Shown piece by piece: positions 13,281 through 27,783 of a stretch of 64,000 bases of DNA. How positions within the stretch are numbered: the stretch's first letter is position 1; each line of letters opens with the position of its first letter. The notes below the pieces were generated by a model. The model worked only from the letters and a program-made list of their open reading frames with translations. It ran no database searches and was not told the DNA's origin. The stretch spans positions 63,310,575-63,374,574 of the forward strand of contig OU744725.1 of assembly GCA_916613615.1 (NCBI GenBank), read 5' to 3'. This stretch comes from Steromphala cineraria. Its lineage: Eukaryota > Mollusca > Gastropoda > Trochida > Trochidae. The position numbers were made by a program, and so were the translations under genes.

Positions 13281-16200
13281 GCAAATCCAAGCCATATTAA
13301 GAAAATTTCATCGTAGGGAAAATAATGACAATATCTGCTCAACTCTACATAAAGGTCGCATCTAAAGCCAATTATACAAAAACTAAAAATGTGTGAGAAG
13401 ATTGGTTGGCACCAGCAGATAGCATTGATTTTTGTGTACATTTGAGCCCATTTTGGTGCATATCCAAGCCATATTAAGAAAACTTCATCGTAGGGACAAT
13501 AATGACAATATCTGCTCAAATGTACAATAAGGTCCCATCTAAAGCCAATTATACAAAAACTAACAATCTGTGAGAAGATTGGTTGGCACCAGCAGATAGC
13601 ATTGATTTTTGTGTACATTTGAGCCCGTTTTGGTGCATATCCAAGCCATATTAAGAAAATTTCATCGTAGGGAAAATAATGACAATATCTGCTCAACTCT
13701 GCATAAGGGTCGCATCTAAAGCCAATTATACAAAAACTAAAAATCTGTGAGAAGATTGGTTGGCAACAGCAGATATCATTTATTTGTATGTACATTTGAG
13801 CCCGTTTTGGTGCATATCCAAGCCATATTAAGAAAATTTCATCGTAGGGAAAATAACGACAATATCTGCTCAACTCTACATAAAGGTCGCATCTAAAGCC
13901 AATTATACAAAAACTAAAAATCTGTGAGAAGATTGGTTGGCACCAGCAGATAGCATTTATTTGTGTGTACATTTGAGCCCATGTTGGTGCATATCCAAGC
14001 CATATTAAGAAGATTTCATCGTAGGGAAAATAATGACAATCTCTGCTCAACTCTACATAAAGGTCGCATCTAAAGCCAATTATACAAAAACTAAAAATCT
14101 GTGAGAACATTGGTTGGCACCAGCAGATAGCATTGACTTTTGTGTACATTTGAGCCCATTTTGGTGCATATCCAAGCCATATTAAGAAAACTTCATCGTA
14201 GGGACAATAATGACAATATCTGCTCAAATGTACAATAAGGTCGCATCTAAAGCCAATTATACAAAAACTAAAAATCTGTGAGAAGATTGGTTGGCACCAG
14301 CAGATAGCATTTATTTTTGTGTACATTTGAGCCCATTTTGGTGCATATCTAAGCCATATTAAGAAAATTTCATCGTAGGGACAATAATGACAATATCTGC
14401 TCAAATGTACAATAAGGTCGCATCTAAAGCCAATTATACAAAAACTAAAAATCTGTGAGAAGATTGGTTGGCACCAGCTGATAGCATTTATTTTTGTGTA
14501 CATTTGAGCCCATTTTAGTGCATATCCAAGCCATATTAAGAAAAGTTCATCGTAGGGAAAATAATGACAATATCTGCTCAACTCTGCATAAGGGTCGCAT
14601 CTAAAGCCAATGATACAAAAACTAAAAATCTGTGAGAAGATTGGTTGGCACCAGCAGATATCATTTATTTGTATGTACATTTGAGCCCGTTTTGGTGCAT
14701 ATCCAAGCCATATTAAGAACATTTCATCGTAGGTAAAATAATGACAATATCTGCTCAACTCTACATAAAGGTCGCATCTAAAGCCAATTAAACAAAAACT
14801 AAAAATCTGTGAGAAGATTGGTTGGCACCAGCAGATAGCATTTATTTTTGTGTACATTTGAGCCCATTTTGGTGCATATCCAAGCCATATTAAGAAAATT
14901 TCATCGTAGGGAAAATAATGACAATATCTGCTCAACTCTACATAAAGGTCGCATCTAAAGCCAATTATACAAAAACTAAAAATCTGTGAGAAGATTGGTT
15001 GGCACCAGCAGATAGCATTTATTTGTGTGTACATTTGAGCCCATTTTGGTGCATATCCAAGCCATATTAAGAAAATTTCATCGTAAGGAAAATAATGACA
15101 ATATCTGCTCAACTCTACATAAAGGTCGCATCTAAAGCCAATTATACAAAAACTAAAAATGTGTGAGAAGATTGGTTGGCACCAGCAGATAGCATTGATT
15201 TTTGTGTACATTTGAGCCCATTTTGGTGCATATCCAAGCCATATTAAGAAAACTTCATCGTAGGGACAATAATGACAATATCTGCTCAAATGTACAATAA
15301 GGTCGCATCTAAAGCCAATTATACAAAAACTAAAAATCTGTGAGAAGATTGGTTGGCACCAGCAGATAGCATTGATTTTTGTGTACATTTGAGCCCATTT
15401 TGGTGCATATCTAAGCCATATTAAGAAAATTTCATCGTAGGGACAATAATGACAATATCTGCTCAAATGTACAATAAGGTCGCATCTAAAGCCAATTATA
15501 CAAAAACTAAAAATCTGTGAGAAGATTGGTTGGCACCAGCAGATAGCATTGATTTTTGTGTACATTTGAGCCCATTTTAGTGCATATCCAAGCCATATTA
15601 AGAAAATTTCATCGTAGGGAAAATAATGACAATATCTGCTCAACTCTGCATAAGGGTCGCATCTAAAGCCAATTATACAAAAACTAAAAATCTGTGAGAA
15701 GATTGGTTGGCACCAGCAGATATCATTTATTTGTATGTACATTTGAGCCCGCTTTGGTGCATATCCAAGCCATATTAAGAACATTTCATCGTAGGGAAAA
15801 TAATGACAATATCTGCTCAACTCTACATAAAGGTCGCATCTAAAGCCAATTATACAAAAACTAAAAATCTGTGAGAAGATTGGTTGGCACCAGCAGATAG
15901 CATTTATTTTTGTGTGTACATTTGAGCCCATTTTGGTGCATATCCAAGCCATATTAAGAAAATTTCATCGTAGGGAAAATAATGACAATATCTGCTCAAC
16001 TCTACATAAAGGTCGCATCTAAAGCCAATTATACAAAAACTAAAAATCTGTGAGAAGATTGGTTGGCACCAGCAGATAGCAATTATTTGTCTGTACATTT
16101 GAGCTCATTTTGGTGCATATCCAAGCCATATTAAGAAAAGTTCATCGTAGGGACAATAATGACAATATATGCTCAAATGTACAATAAGGTCGCATCTAAA

Positions 16201-19200
16201 GCCAATTATATAAAAACTAAAAATCTGTGAGAAGATTGGTTGGCACCAGCAGATAGCATTGATTTTTGTGTACATCTGAGCCCATTTTGGTGCATATCCA
16301 AGCCATATTAAGAAAATTTCATCGTAGGGAAAATAATGACAATATCTGCTCAACTCTACATAAAGGTCGCATCTAAAGCCAATTATACAAAAACTAAAAA
16401 TCTGTGAGAAGATTGGTTGGCACCAGCAGATAGCATTTATTTTTGTGTACATTTGAGCCCATTTTGGTGCATATCCAAGCCATATTAAGAAAATTTCATC
16501 GTAGGGAAAATAATGACAATATCTGCTCAACTCTACATAAAGGTCGCATCTAAAGCCAATTATACAAAAACTAAAAATCTGTGAGAAGATTGGTTGGCAC
16601 CAGCAGATAGCATTTATTTTTGTGTACATTTGAGCCCATTTTGGTGCAAATCCAAGCCATATTAAGAAAATTTCATCGTAGGGAAAATAATGACAATATC
16701 TGCTCAACTCTACATAAAGGTCGCATCTAAAGCCAATTATACAAAAACTAAAAATGTGTGAGAAGATTGGTTGGCACCAGCAGATAGCATTGATTTTTGT
16801 GTACATTTGAGCCCATTTTGGTGCATATCCAAGCCATATTAAGAAAACTTCATCGTAGGGACAATAATGACAATATCTGCTCAAATGTACAATAAGGTCC
16901 CATCTAAAGCCAATTATACAAAAACTAACAATCTGTAAGAAGATTGGTTGGCACCAGCAGATAGCATTGATTTTTGTGTACATTTGAGCCCGTTTTGGTG
17001 CATATCCAAGCCATATTAAGAAAATTTCATCGTAGGGAAAATAATGACAATATCTGCTCAACTCTGCATAAGGGTCGCATCTAAAGCCAATTATACAAAA
17101 ACTAAAAATCTGTGAGAAGATTGGTTGGCAACAGCAGATATCATTTATTTGTATGTACATTTGAGCCCGTTTTGGTGCATATCCAAGCCATATTAAGAAA
17201 ATTTCATCGTAGGGAAAATAACGACAATATCTGCTCAACTCTACATAAAGGTCGCATCTAAAGCCAATTATACAAAAACTAAAAATCTGTGAGAAGATTG
17301 GTTGGCACCAGCAGATAGCATTTATTTGTGTGTACATTTGAGCCCATGTTGGTGCATATCCAAGCCATATTAAGAAAATTTCATCGTAGGGAAAATAATG
17401 ACAATCTCTGCTCAACTCTACATAAAGGTCGCATCTAAAGCCAATTATACAAAAACTAAAAATCTGTGAGAACATTGGTTGGCACCAGCAGATAGCATTG
17501 ACTTTTGTGTACATTTGAGCCCATTTTGGTGCATATCCAAGCCATATTAAGAAAACTTCATCGTAGGGACAATAATGACAATATCTGCTCAAATGTACAA
17601 TAAGGTCGCATCTAAAGCCAATTATACAAAAACTAAAAATCTGTGAGAAGATTGGTTGGCACCAGCAGATAGCATTTATTTTTGTGTACATTTGAGCCCA
17701 TTTTGGTGCATATCTAAGCCATATTAAGAAAATTTCATCGTAGGGACAATAATGACAATATCTGCTCAAATGTACAATAAGGTCGCATCTAAAGCCAATT
17801 ATACAAAAACTAAAAATCTGTGAGAAGATTGGTTGGCACCAGCAGATAGCATTTATTTTTGTGTACATTTGAGCCCATTTTAGTGCATATCCAAGCCATA
17901 TTAAGAAAAGTTCATCGTAGGGAAAATAATGACAATATCTGCTCAACTCTGCATAAGGGTCGCATCTAAAGCCAATGATACAAAAACAAAAAATCTGTGA
18001 GAAGATTGGTTGGCACCAGCAGATATCATTTATTTGTATGTACATTTGAGCCCGTTTTGGTGCATATCCAAGCCATATTAAGAACATTTCATCGTAGGTA
18101 AAATAATGACAATATCTGCTCAACTCTACATAAAGGTCGCATCTAAAGCCAATTAAACAAAAACTAAAAATCTGTGAGAAGATTGGTTGGCACCAGCAGA
18201 TAGCATTTATTTGTGTGTACATTTGAGCCCATTTTGGTGCATATCCAAGCCATATTAAGAAAATTTCATCGTAGGGAAAATAATGACAATATCTGCTCAA
18301 CTCTACATAAAGGTCGCATCTAAAGCCAATTATACAAAAACTAAAAATCTGTGAGAAGATTGGTTGGCACCAGCGATAGCATTTATTTTTGTGTACATTT
18401 GAGCCCATTTTGGTGCATATCCAAGCCATATTAAGAAAATTTCATCGTAGGGAAAATAATGACAATATCTGCTCAACTCTACATAAAGGTCGCATCTAAA
18501 GCCAATTATACAAAAACTAAAAATCTGTGAGAAGATTGGTTGGCACCAGCAGATAGCATTTATTTGTGTGTACATTTGAGCCCATTTTGGTGCATATCCA
18601 AGCCATATTAAGAAAATTTCATCGTAGGGAAAATAATGACAATATCTGCTCAACTCTACATAAAGGTCGCATCTAAAGCCAATTATACAAAAACTAAAAA
18701 TGTGTGAGAAGATTGGTTGGCACCAGCAGATAGCATTGATTTTTGTGTACATTTGAGCCCATTTTGGTGCATATCCAAGCCATATTAAGAAAACTTCATC
18801 GTAGGGACAATAATGACAATATCTGCTCAAATGTACAATAAGGTCGCATCTAAAGCCAATTATACAAAAACTAAAAATCTGTGAGAAGATTGGTTGGCAC
18901 CAGCAGATAGCATTGATTTTTGTGTACATTTGAGCCCATTTTGGTGCATATCTAAGCCATATTAAGAAAATTTCATCGTAGGGACAATAATGACAATATC
19001 TGCTCAAATGTACAATAAGGTCGCATCTAAAGCCAATTATACAAAAACTAAAAATCTGTGAGAAGATTGGTTGGCACCAGCAGATAGCATTTATTTTTGT
19101 GTACATTTGAGCCCATTTTAGTGCATATCCAAGCCATATTAAGAAAAGTTCATCGTAGGGAAAATAATGACAATATCTGCTCAACTCTGCATAAGGGTCG

Positions 19201-19639
19201 CATCTAAAGCCAATTATACAAAAACTAAAAATCTGTGAGAAGATTGGTTGGCACCAGCAGATATCATTTATTTGTATGTACATTTGAGCCCGCTTTGGTG
19301 CATATCCAAGCCATATTAAGAACATTTCATCGTAGGGAAAATAATGACAATATCTGCTCAACTCTACATAAAGGTCGCATCTAAAGCCAATTATACAAAA
19401 ACTAAAAATCTGTGAGAAGATTGGTTGGCACCAGCAGATAGCATTTATTTTTGTGTGTACATTTGAGCCCATTTTGGTGCATATCCAAGCCATATTAAGA
19501 AAATTTCATCGTAGGGAAAATAATGACAATATCTGCTCAACTCTACATAAAGGTCGCATCTAAAGCCAATTATACAAAAACTAAAAATCTGTGAGAAGAT
19601 TGGTTGGCACCAGCAGATAGCATTTATTTGTCTGTACAT
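13281..19639. repeat. Tandem segmental duplication of about 19-20 monomers
   Basis: Rare variants recur at a constant offset. GCAAATCC is at 13281 and 16646; GCATTGACTTTTG is at 14130 and 17495; AGGTAAAATAATG is at 14731 and 18096. All three offsets are 3365 bp, or 19 x 177 + 2. Further right, GCTTTGGTGC at 15751 and 19292, and CATTTATTTTTGTGTGTAC at 15901 and 19442, are offset by 3541 bp, or 20 x 177 + 1. One extra monomer was therefore gained in the right copy, or lost in the left, between about 18.1 and 19.3 kb. The shared indels show this is copying of a block, not independent mutation. Confidence 0.85.
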
Positions 19640-20733
19640 TTGAGCTCATTTTGGTGCATATCCAAGCCATATTAAGAAAAGTTCATCGTAGGGACAATAA
19701 TGACAATATATGCTCAAATGTACAATAAGGTCGCATCTAAAGCCAATTATATAAAAACTAAAAATGTGTGAGAAGATTGGTTGGCACCAGCAGATAGCAT
19801 TGATTTTTGTGTACATCTGAGCCCATTTTGGTGCATATCCAAGCCATATTAAGAAAATTTCATCGTAGGGAAAATAATGACAATATCTGCTCAACTCTAC
19901 ATAAAGGTCGCATCTAAAGCCAATTATACAAAAACTAAAAATCTGTGAGAAGATTGGTTGGCACCAGCAGATAGCATTTATTTTTGTGTACATTTGAGCC
20001 CATTTTGGTGCATATCCAAGCCATATTAAGAAAATTTCATCGTAGGGAAAATAATGACAATATCTGCTCAACTCTACATAAAGGTCGCATCTAAAGCCAA
20101 TTATACAAAAACTAAAAATCTGTGAGAAGATTGGTTGGCACCAGCAGATAGCATTTATTTGTGTGTACATTTGAGCCCATTTTGGTGCATATCCAAGCCA
20201 TATTAAGAAAATTTCATCGTAGGGAAAATAATGACAACATCTGCTCAACTCTACATAAAGGTCGCATCTAAAGCCAATTATACAAAAATTAAAAATGTGT
20301 GAGAAGATTGGTTGGCACCAGCAGATAGCATTGATTTTTGTGTACATTTGAGCCCATTTTGGTGCATATCCAAGCCATATTAAGAAAACTTCATCGTAGG
20401 GACAATAATGACAATATCTGCTCAAATGTACAATAAGGTCGCATCTAAAGCCAATTATACAAAAACTAAAAAACTGTGAGAAGATTGGTAGGCACCAGCA
20501 GATAGCATTGATTGTTGTGTACATTTGAGCCCATTTTGGTGCATATCTAAGCCATATTAAGAAAATTTCATCGTAGGGACAATAATGACAATAAATGCTC
20601 AAATGTACAATAAGGTCGCATCTAAAGCCAATTATACAAAAACTAACAATCTGTGAGAAGATTGGTTGGCACCAGCAGATAGCATTTATTTTTGTGTACA
20701 TTTGAGCCCATTATGGTGCATATCCAAGCCATA

Positions 20734-23290
20734 TTAAGAAAATTTCATCGTGAGAAAATAATGACAATATCTGCTCAACTCTGCATAAGGGTCGCATCTA
20801 AAGCCAATTATACAAAAACTAAATATCTGTGAGAAGATTGGTTGGCAACAGCAGATATCATTTATTTGTATGTACATTTGAGCCCGTTTTGGTGCATATC
20901 CAAGCCATATTAAGAAAATTTCATCGTAGGGAAAATAATGACAATATCTGCTCAACTCTACATAAAGGTCGCATCTAAATCCAATTATACAAAAACTAAA
21001 AATCTGTGAGAAGATTGGTTGGCACCAGCAGATAGCATTTATTTTTGTGTACATTTGAGCCCATTTTGGTGGATATCCAAGCCATATTAAGAAAATTTCA
21101 TCGTAGGGAAAATAATGACAATATCTGCTCAACTCTACATAAAGGTCGCATATAAAGCCAATTATACAAAAACTAAAAATCTGTGAGAAGATTGGTTGGC
21201 ACCAGCAGATAGCATTTATTGGTCTGTACAATTGAGCTCATTTTGGTGCATATCCAAGCCATATTAAGAAAAGTTCATCGTAGGGACAATAATGACAATA
21301 TATGCTCAAATGTACAATAAGGTCGCATCTATAGCCAATTATATAAAAAATAAAAATCTGTGAGAAGATTGGTTGGCACCAGCAGATAGCATTGATTTTT
21401 GTGTACATTTGAGCCCATTTTGGTGCATATCCAAGCCATATTAAGAAAATTTCATCGTAGGGACAATAATGACAATATCTGCTCAAATGTACAATAAGGT
21501 CGCATCTAAAGCCAATTATACAAAAACTAAAAATCTGTGAGAAGATTGGTAGGAACCAGCAGATAGCATTGATTTTTGTGTACATTTGAGCCCATTTTGG
21601 TGCATATCTAAGCCATATTAAGAAAATTTCATCGTAGGGACAATAATGACAATATCTGCTCAAATGTACAATAAGGTCGCATCTAAAGCCAATTATACAA
21701 AAACTAAAAATCTGTGAGAAGATTGGTTGGCACCAGCAGATAGCATTTATTTGTGTGTACATTTGAGCCCATTTTGGTGCATATCTAAGCCATATTAAGA
21801 AAATTTCATCGTAGGGACAATAATGACAATATCTGCTCAAATGTACAATAAGGTCGCATCTAAAGCCAATTATACAAAAACTAACAATCTGTGAGAAGAT
21901 TGGTTGGCACCAGCAGATAACATTTATTTTTGTGTACATTTGAGCCCATTTTGGTGCATATCCAAGCCATATTAAGAAAATTTCATCGTAGGGAAAATAA
22001 TGACAATATCTGCTCAACTCTACATAAAGGTCGCATCTAAAGCCAATTATACAAAAACTAAAAATCTGTGAGAAGATTGGTTGGCACCAGCAGATAGCAT
22101 TTATTTGTGTGTACATTTGAGCCCATTTTGGTGCATATCCAAGCCATATTAAGAAAATTTCATCGTAGGGAAAATAATGACAATATCTGCTCAACTCTAC
22201 ATAAAGGTCGCATCTAAAGCCAATTATACAAAAATTAAAAATGTGTGAGAAGATTGGTTGGCACCAGCAGATAGCATTGATTTTTGTGTACATTTGAGCC
22301 CATTTTGGTGCATATCCAAGCCATATTAAGAAAACTTCATCGTAGGGACAATAATGACAATATCTGCTCAAATGTACAATAAGGTCGCATCTAAAGCCAA
22401 TTATACAAAAACTAAAAATCTGTGAGAAGATTGGTAGGCACCAGCAGATAGCATTGATTGTTGTGTACATTTGAGCCCATTTTGGTGCATATCTAAGCCA
22501 TATTAAGAAAATTTCATCGTAGGGACAATAATGACAATATCTGCTCAAATGTACAATAAGGTCGCATCTAAAGCCAATTATACAAAAACTAACAATCTGT
22601 GAGAAGATTGGTTGGCACCAGCAGATAGCATTTATTTTTGTGTACATTTGAGCCCATTATGGTGCATATCCAAGCCATATTAAGAAAATTTCATCGTGAG
22701 AAAATAATGACAATATCTGCTCAACTCTGCATAAGGGTCGCATCTAAAGCCAATTATACAAAAACTAAATATCTGTGAGAAGATTGGTTGGCAACAGCAG
22801 ATATAATTTATTTGTATGTACATTTGAGCCCGTTTTGGTGCATATCCAAGCCATATTAAGAAAATTTCATCGTAGGGAAAATAATGACAATATCTGCTCA
22901 ACTCTACATAAAGGTCGCATCTAAAGCCAATTATACAAAAACTAACAATCTGTGAGAAGATTGGTTGGCACCAGCAGATAGCATTTATTTTTGTGTACAT
23001 TTGAGCCCATTTTGGTGCATATCCAAGCCATATTAAGAAAATTTCATCGTAGGGAAAATAATGACAATATCTGCTCAACTCTACATAAAGGTCGCATATA
23101 AAGCCAATTATACAAAAACTAAACATCTGTGAGAAGATTGGTTGGCACCAGCAGATAGCATTTATTGGTCTGTACAATTGAGCTCATTTTGGTGCATATC
23201 CAAGCCATATTAAGAAAAGTTCATCGTAGGGACAATAATGACAATATATGCTCAAATGTACAATAAGGTCGCATCTAAAGCCAATTATAT
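20734..23290. repeat. 11-monomer higher-order repeat (1946-bp period)
   Basis: A monomer with a private 1-bp deletion and changes (TCATCGTGAGAAAATAATG) occurs at about 20751 and again 1946 bp later, at 22697. This is 11 x 177 - 1. The neighbouring variant CCCATTATGGTGC accompanies both copies. The second copy can be followed to about 23.29 kb, where an insertion in an A-run (AAAACAAAAAAAATCTG) marks a difference. Confidence 0.85.
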
Positions 23291-24285
23291 AAAAACAAAA
23301 AAAATCTGTGAGAAGATTGGTTGGCACCAGCAGATAGCATTGATTTTTGTGTACATTTGAGCCCATTTTGGTGCATATCCAAGCCATATTAAGAAAAGTT
23401 CATCGTAGGGACAATAATGACAATATCTGCTCAAATGTACAATAAGGTCGCATCTAAAGCCAATTATACAAAAACTAAAAATCTGTGAGAAGATTGGTAG
23501 GAACCAGCAGATAGCATTGATTTTTGTGTACATTTGAGCCCATTTTGGTGCATATCTAAGCCATATTAAGAAAATTTCATCGTAGGGACAATAATGACAA
23601 TATCTGCTCAAATGTACAATAAGGTCGCATCTAAAGCCAATTATACAAAAACTAAAAATCTGTGAGAAGATTGGTAGGCACCAGCAGATAGCATTGATTT
23701 TTGTGTACATTTGAGCCCATTTTGGTGCATATCTAAGCCATATTAAGAAAATTTCATCGTAGGGACAATAATGACAATATCTGCTCAAATGTACAATAAG
23801 GTCGCATCTAAAGCCAATTATACAAAAACTAACAATCTGTGAGAAGATTGGTTGGCACCAGCAGATAGCATTTATTTTTGTGTACATTTGAGCCCATTTT
23901 GGTGCATATCCAAGCCATATTAAGAAAATTTCATCGTAGGGAAAATAATGACAATATCTGCTCAACTCTGCATAAGGGTCGCATCTAAAGCCAATTATAC
24001 AAAAACTAAAAATCTGTGAGAAGATTGGTTGGCAACAGCAGATAGCATTTATTTGTATGTACATTTGAGCCCGTTTTGGTGCATATCCAAGCCATATTAA
24101 GAAAATTTCATCGTAGGGAAAATAATGACAATATCTGCTCAACTCTACATAAAGGTCGCATCTAAAGCCAATTATACAAAAACTAAAAATCTGTGAGAAG
24201 ATTGGTTGGCACCAGCAGATAGCATTTATTTGTGTGTACATTTGAGCCCATTTTGGTGCATATCCAAGCCATATTAAGAAAATTT

Positions 24286-25523
24286 CATCTTAGGAGAATA
24301 GTGACAATATCTGCTCAACTCTACATAAAGGTCGCATCTAAAGCCAATTATACAAAAACTAAAAATCTGTGAGAAGATTGGTTGGCACCAGCAGATAGCA
24401 TTTATTGGTCTGTACATTTTAGCTCATTTTGGTGCATATCCAAGCCATATTAAGAAAAGTTCATCGTAGGGACAATAATGACAATATATGCTCAAATGTA
24501 CAATAAGGTCGCATCTAAAGCCAATTATATAAAAATAAAAAATCTGTGAGAAGATTGGTTGGCACCAGCAGATAGCATTGATTTTTGTGTACATTTGAGC
24601 CCATTTTGGTGCATATCCAAGCCATATTAAGAAAATTTCATCGTAGGGACAATAATGACAATATCTGCTCAAATGTACAATAAGGTCGCATCTAAAGCCA
24701 ATTATACACAAACTTAACATCTGTGAGAAGATTGGTTGGCACCAGCAGATAGCATTGATTTTTGTGTACATTTGAGCCCATTTTGGTGCATATCCAAGCC
24801 ATATTAAGAAAATTTCATCGTAGGGACAATAATGACAATATCTGCTCAAATGTACAATAAGGTCGCATCTAAAGCCAATTATACAAAAACTAAAAATCTG
24901 TGAGAAGATTGGTAGGGACCAGCAGATAGCATTGATTTTTGTGTACATTTGAGCCCATTTTGGTGCATATCTAAGCCATATTAAGAAAATTTCATCGTAG
25001 GGACAATAATGACAATATCTGCTCAAATGTACAATAAGGTCGCATCTAAAGCCAATTATACAAAAACTAACAATCTGTGAGAAGATTGGTTGGCACCAGC
25101 AGATAGCATTTATTTTTGTGTACATTTGAGCCCATTTTGGTGCATATCCAAGCCATATTAAGAAAATTTCATCGTAGGGAAAATAATGACAATATCTGCT
25201 CAACTCTGCATAAGGGTCGCATCTAAAGCCAATTATACAAAAACTAAAAATCTGTGAGAAGATTGGTTGGCAACAGCAGATATCATTTATTTGTATGTAC
25301 ATTTGAGCCCGTTTTGGTGCATATCCAAGCCATATTAAGAAAATTTCATCGTAGGGAAAATAATGACAATATCTGCTCAACTCTACATAAAGGTCGCATC
25401 TAAAGCCAATTATACAAAAACTAAAAATCTGTGAGAAGATTGGTTGGCACCAGCAGATAGCATTTATTTGTGTGTACATTTGAGCCCATTTTGGTGCATA
25501 TCCAAGCCATATTAAGAAAATTT
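24286..25523. repeat. 7-monomer higher-order repeat (1238-bp period)
   Basis: The distinctive variant CATCTTAGGAGAATAGTGAC begins at 24286 and again at 25524, an offset of 1238 bp or 7 x 177 - 1. The interval given is one full period. The following block, with GTACATTTTAGCTC, also follows both copies. Confidence 0.85.
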
Positions 25524-25661
25524 CATCTTAGGAGAATAGTGACAATATCTGCTCAACTCTACATAAAGGTCGCATCTAAAGCCAATTATACAAAAACTAA
25601 AAATCTGTGAGAAGATTGGTTGGCACCAGCAGATAGCATTTATTGGTCTGTACATTTTAGC

Positions 25662-27783
25662 TCATTTTGGTGCATATCCAAGCCATATTAAGAAAAGTTC
25701 ATCGTAGGGACAATAATGACAATATATGCTCAAATGTACAATAAGGTCGCATCTAAAGCCAATTATACAAAAATTAAAAATCTGTGAGAAGATTGGTTGG
25801 CACCAGCAGATAGCATTGATTTTTGTGTACATTTGAGCCCATTTTGGTGCATATCCAAGCCATATTAAGAAAATTTCATCGTAGGGACAATAATGACAAT
25901 ATCTGCTCAAATGTACAATAAGGTCGCATCTAAAGCCAATTATACACAAACTAAACATCTGTGAGAAGATTGGTTGGCACCAGCAGATAGCATTGATTTT
26001 TGTGTACATTTGAGCCCATTTTGGTGCATATCCAAGCCATATTAAGAAAATTTCATCGTAGGGAAAATAATGACAATATCTGCTCAACTCTACATAAAGA
26101 TCCATCTAAAGCCAATTATACAAAAATTAAAAATCTGTGAGAAGATTGGTTGGCACCAGCAGATAGCATTGATTTTTGTGTACATTTGAGCCCATTTTGG
26201 TGCATATCCAAGCCATATTAAGAAAACTTAATCGTAGGGACAATAATGACAATATCTGCTCAAATGTACAATAAGGTCGCATCTAAAGCCAATTATACAA
26301 AAACTAAAAATCTGTGAGAAGATTGGTTGGCACCAGCAGATTGCATTGATTTTTGTGTACATTTGAGCCCATTTTGGTGCATATCCAAGCCATATTAAGA
26401 AAAGTTCATCGTAGGGACAATAATGACAATATCTGCTCAACTCTACATAAAGGTCGCATCTTAAGCCAATTATACAAAAACTAAAAATGTGTGAGAAGAT
26501 TGGTTGGCACCAGCAGATAGCATTGATTTGTCTGTACATTTGAGCTCATTTTGGTGCATATCCAAGCCATATTAAGAAAAGTTCATCGTAGGGACAATAA
26601 TGACAATATCTGCTCAACTCTACATAAAGGTCGCATCTAAAGCCAATTATTAAAAAACTAAAAATCTGTGAGAAGATTGGTTGGCACCAGCAGATAGCAT
26701 TTATTGGTCTGTACATTTTAGCTCATTTTGGTGCATATCCAAGCCATATTAAGAAAAGTTCATCGTAGGGACAATAATGACAATATATGCTCAAATGTAC
26801 AATAAGGTCGCATCTAAAGCCAATTATACAAAAATTAAAAATCTGTGAGAAGATTGGTTGGCACCAGCAGATAGCATTGATTTTTGTGTACATTTGAGCC
26901 CATTTTGGTGCATATCCAAGCCATATTAAGAAAATTTCATCGTAGGGACAATAATGACAATATCTGCTCAAATGTACAATAAGGTCGCATCTAAAGCCAA
27001 TTATACACAAACTAAACATCTGTGAGAAGATTGGTTGGCACCAGCAGATAGCATTGATTTTTGTGTACATTTGAGCCCATTTTGGTGCATATCCAAGCCA
27101 TATTAAGAAAATTTCATCGTAGGGAAAATAATGACAATATCTGCTCAACTCTACATAAAGATCCATCTAAAGCCAATTATACAAAAATTAAAAATCTGTG
27201 AGAAGATTGGTTGGCACCAGCAGATAGCATTGATTTTTGTGTACATTTGAGCCCATTTTGGTGCATATCCAAGCCATATTAAGAAAACTTCATCGTAGGG
27301 ACAATAATGACAATATCTGCTCAAATGTACAATAAGGTCGCATCTAAAGCCAATTATACAAAAACTAAAAATCTGTGAGAAGATTGGTTGGCACCAGCAG
27401 ATTGCATTGATTTTTGTGTACATTTGAGCCCATTTTGGTGCATATCCAAGCCATATTAAGAAAAGTTCATCGTAGGGACAATAATGACAATATCTGCTCA
27501 ACTCTACATAAAGGTCGCATCTAAAGCCAATTATACAAAAACTAAAAATGTGTGAGAAGATTGGTTGGCACCAGCAGATAGCATTGATTTGTCTGTACAT
27601 TTGAGCTCATTTTGGTGCATATCCAAGCCATATTAAGAAAAGTTCATCGTAGGGACAATAATGACAATATCTGCTCAACTCTACATAAAGGTCGCATCTA
27701 AAGCCAATTATTAAAAAACTAAAAATCTGTGAGAAGATTGGTTGGCACCAGCAGATATCATTTATTTGTATGTACATTTGAGC
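25662..27783. repeat. 6-monomer higher-order repeat (1061-bp period), two copies
   Basis: A monomer with a private deletion, AAAGATCCATCTAAAG in place of AAAGGTCGCATCTAAAG, has ATCCATC at 26100 and at 27161, an offset of 1061 bp or 6 x 177 - 1. The flanking variants GTACATTTTAGCTC and CCAATTATTAAAAAACT keep the same order in both copies. Confidence 0.85.

Larger units (their letters stand above)
2001..25225. repeat. Domain of the array containing class C monomers
   Basis: Monomers reading CTCTGCATAAGGGTCGC recur from about 2.0 kb to a last copy near 25.2 kb. In this domain class C is regularly followed by a monomer with CAGATATCATTTATTTGTATG, so C belongs to a fixed local order of variants. 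I see no class C monomer in 26-30 kb, 34-38 kb or 41-64 kb. The boundaries are approximate, read by eye. Confidence 0.7.

Noticed and set aside
10700..15952. A 1750-codon minus-strand open frame, and the many similar frames across the array, as repetitive cysteine-rich proteins
   Set aside because: They arise because 177 is divisible by three and one frame happens to lack stops. They start and stop at random point changes or indels, have no gene context, and cover non-coding-like satellite DNA.
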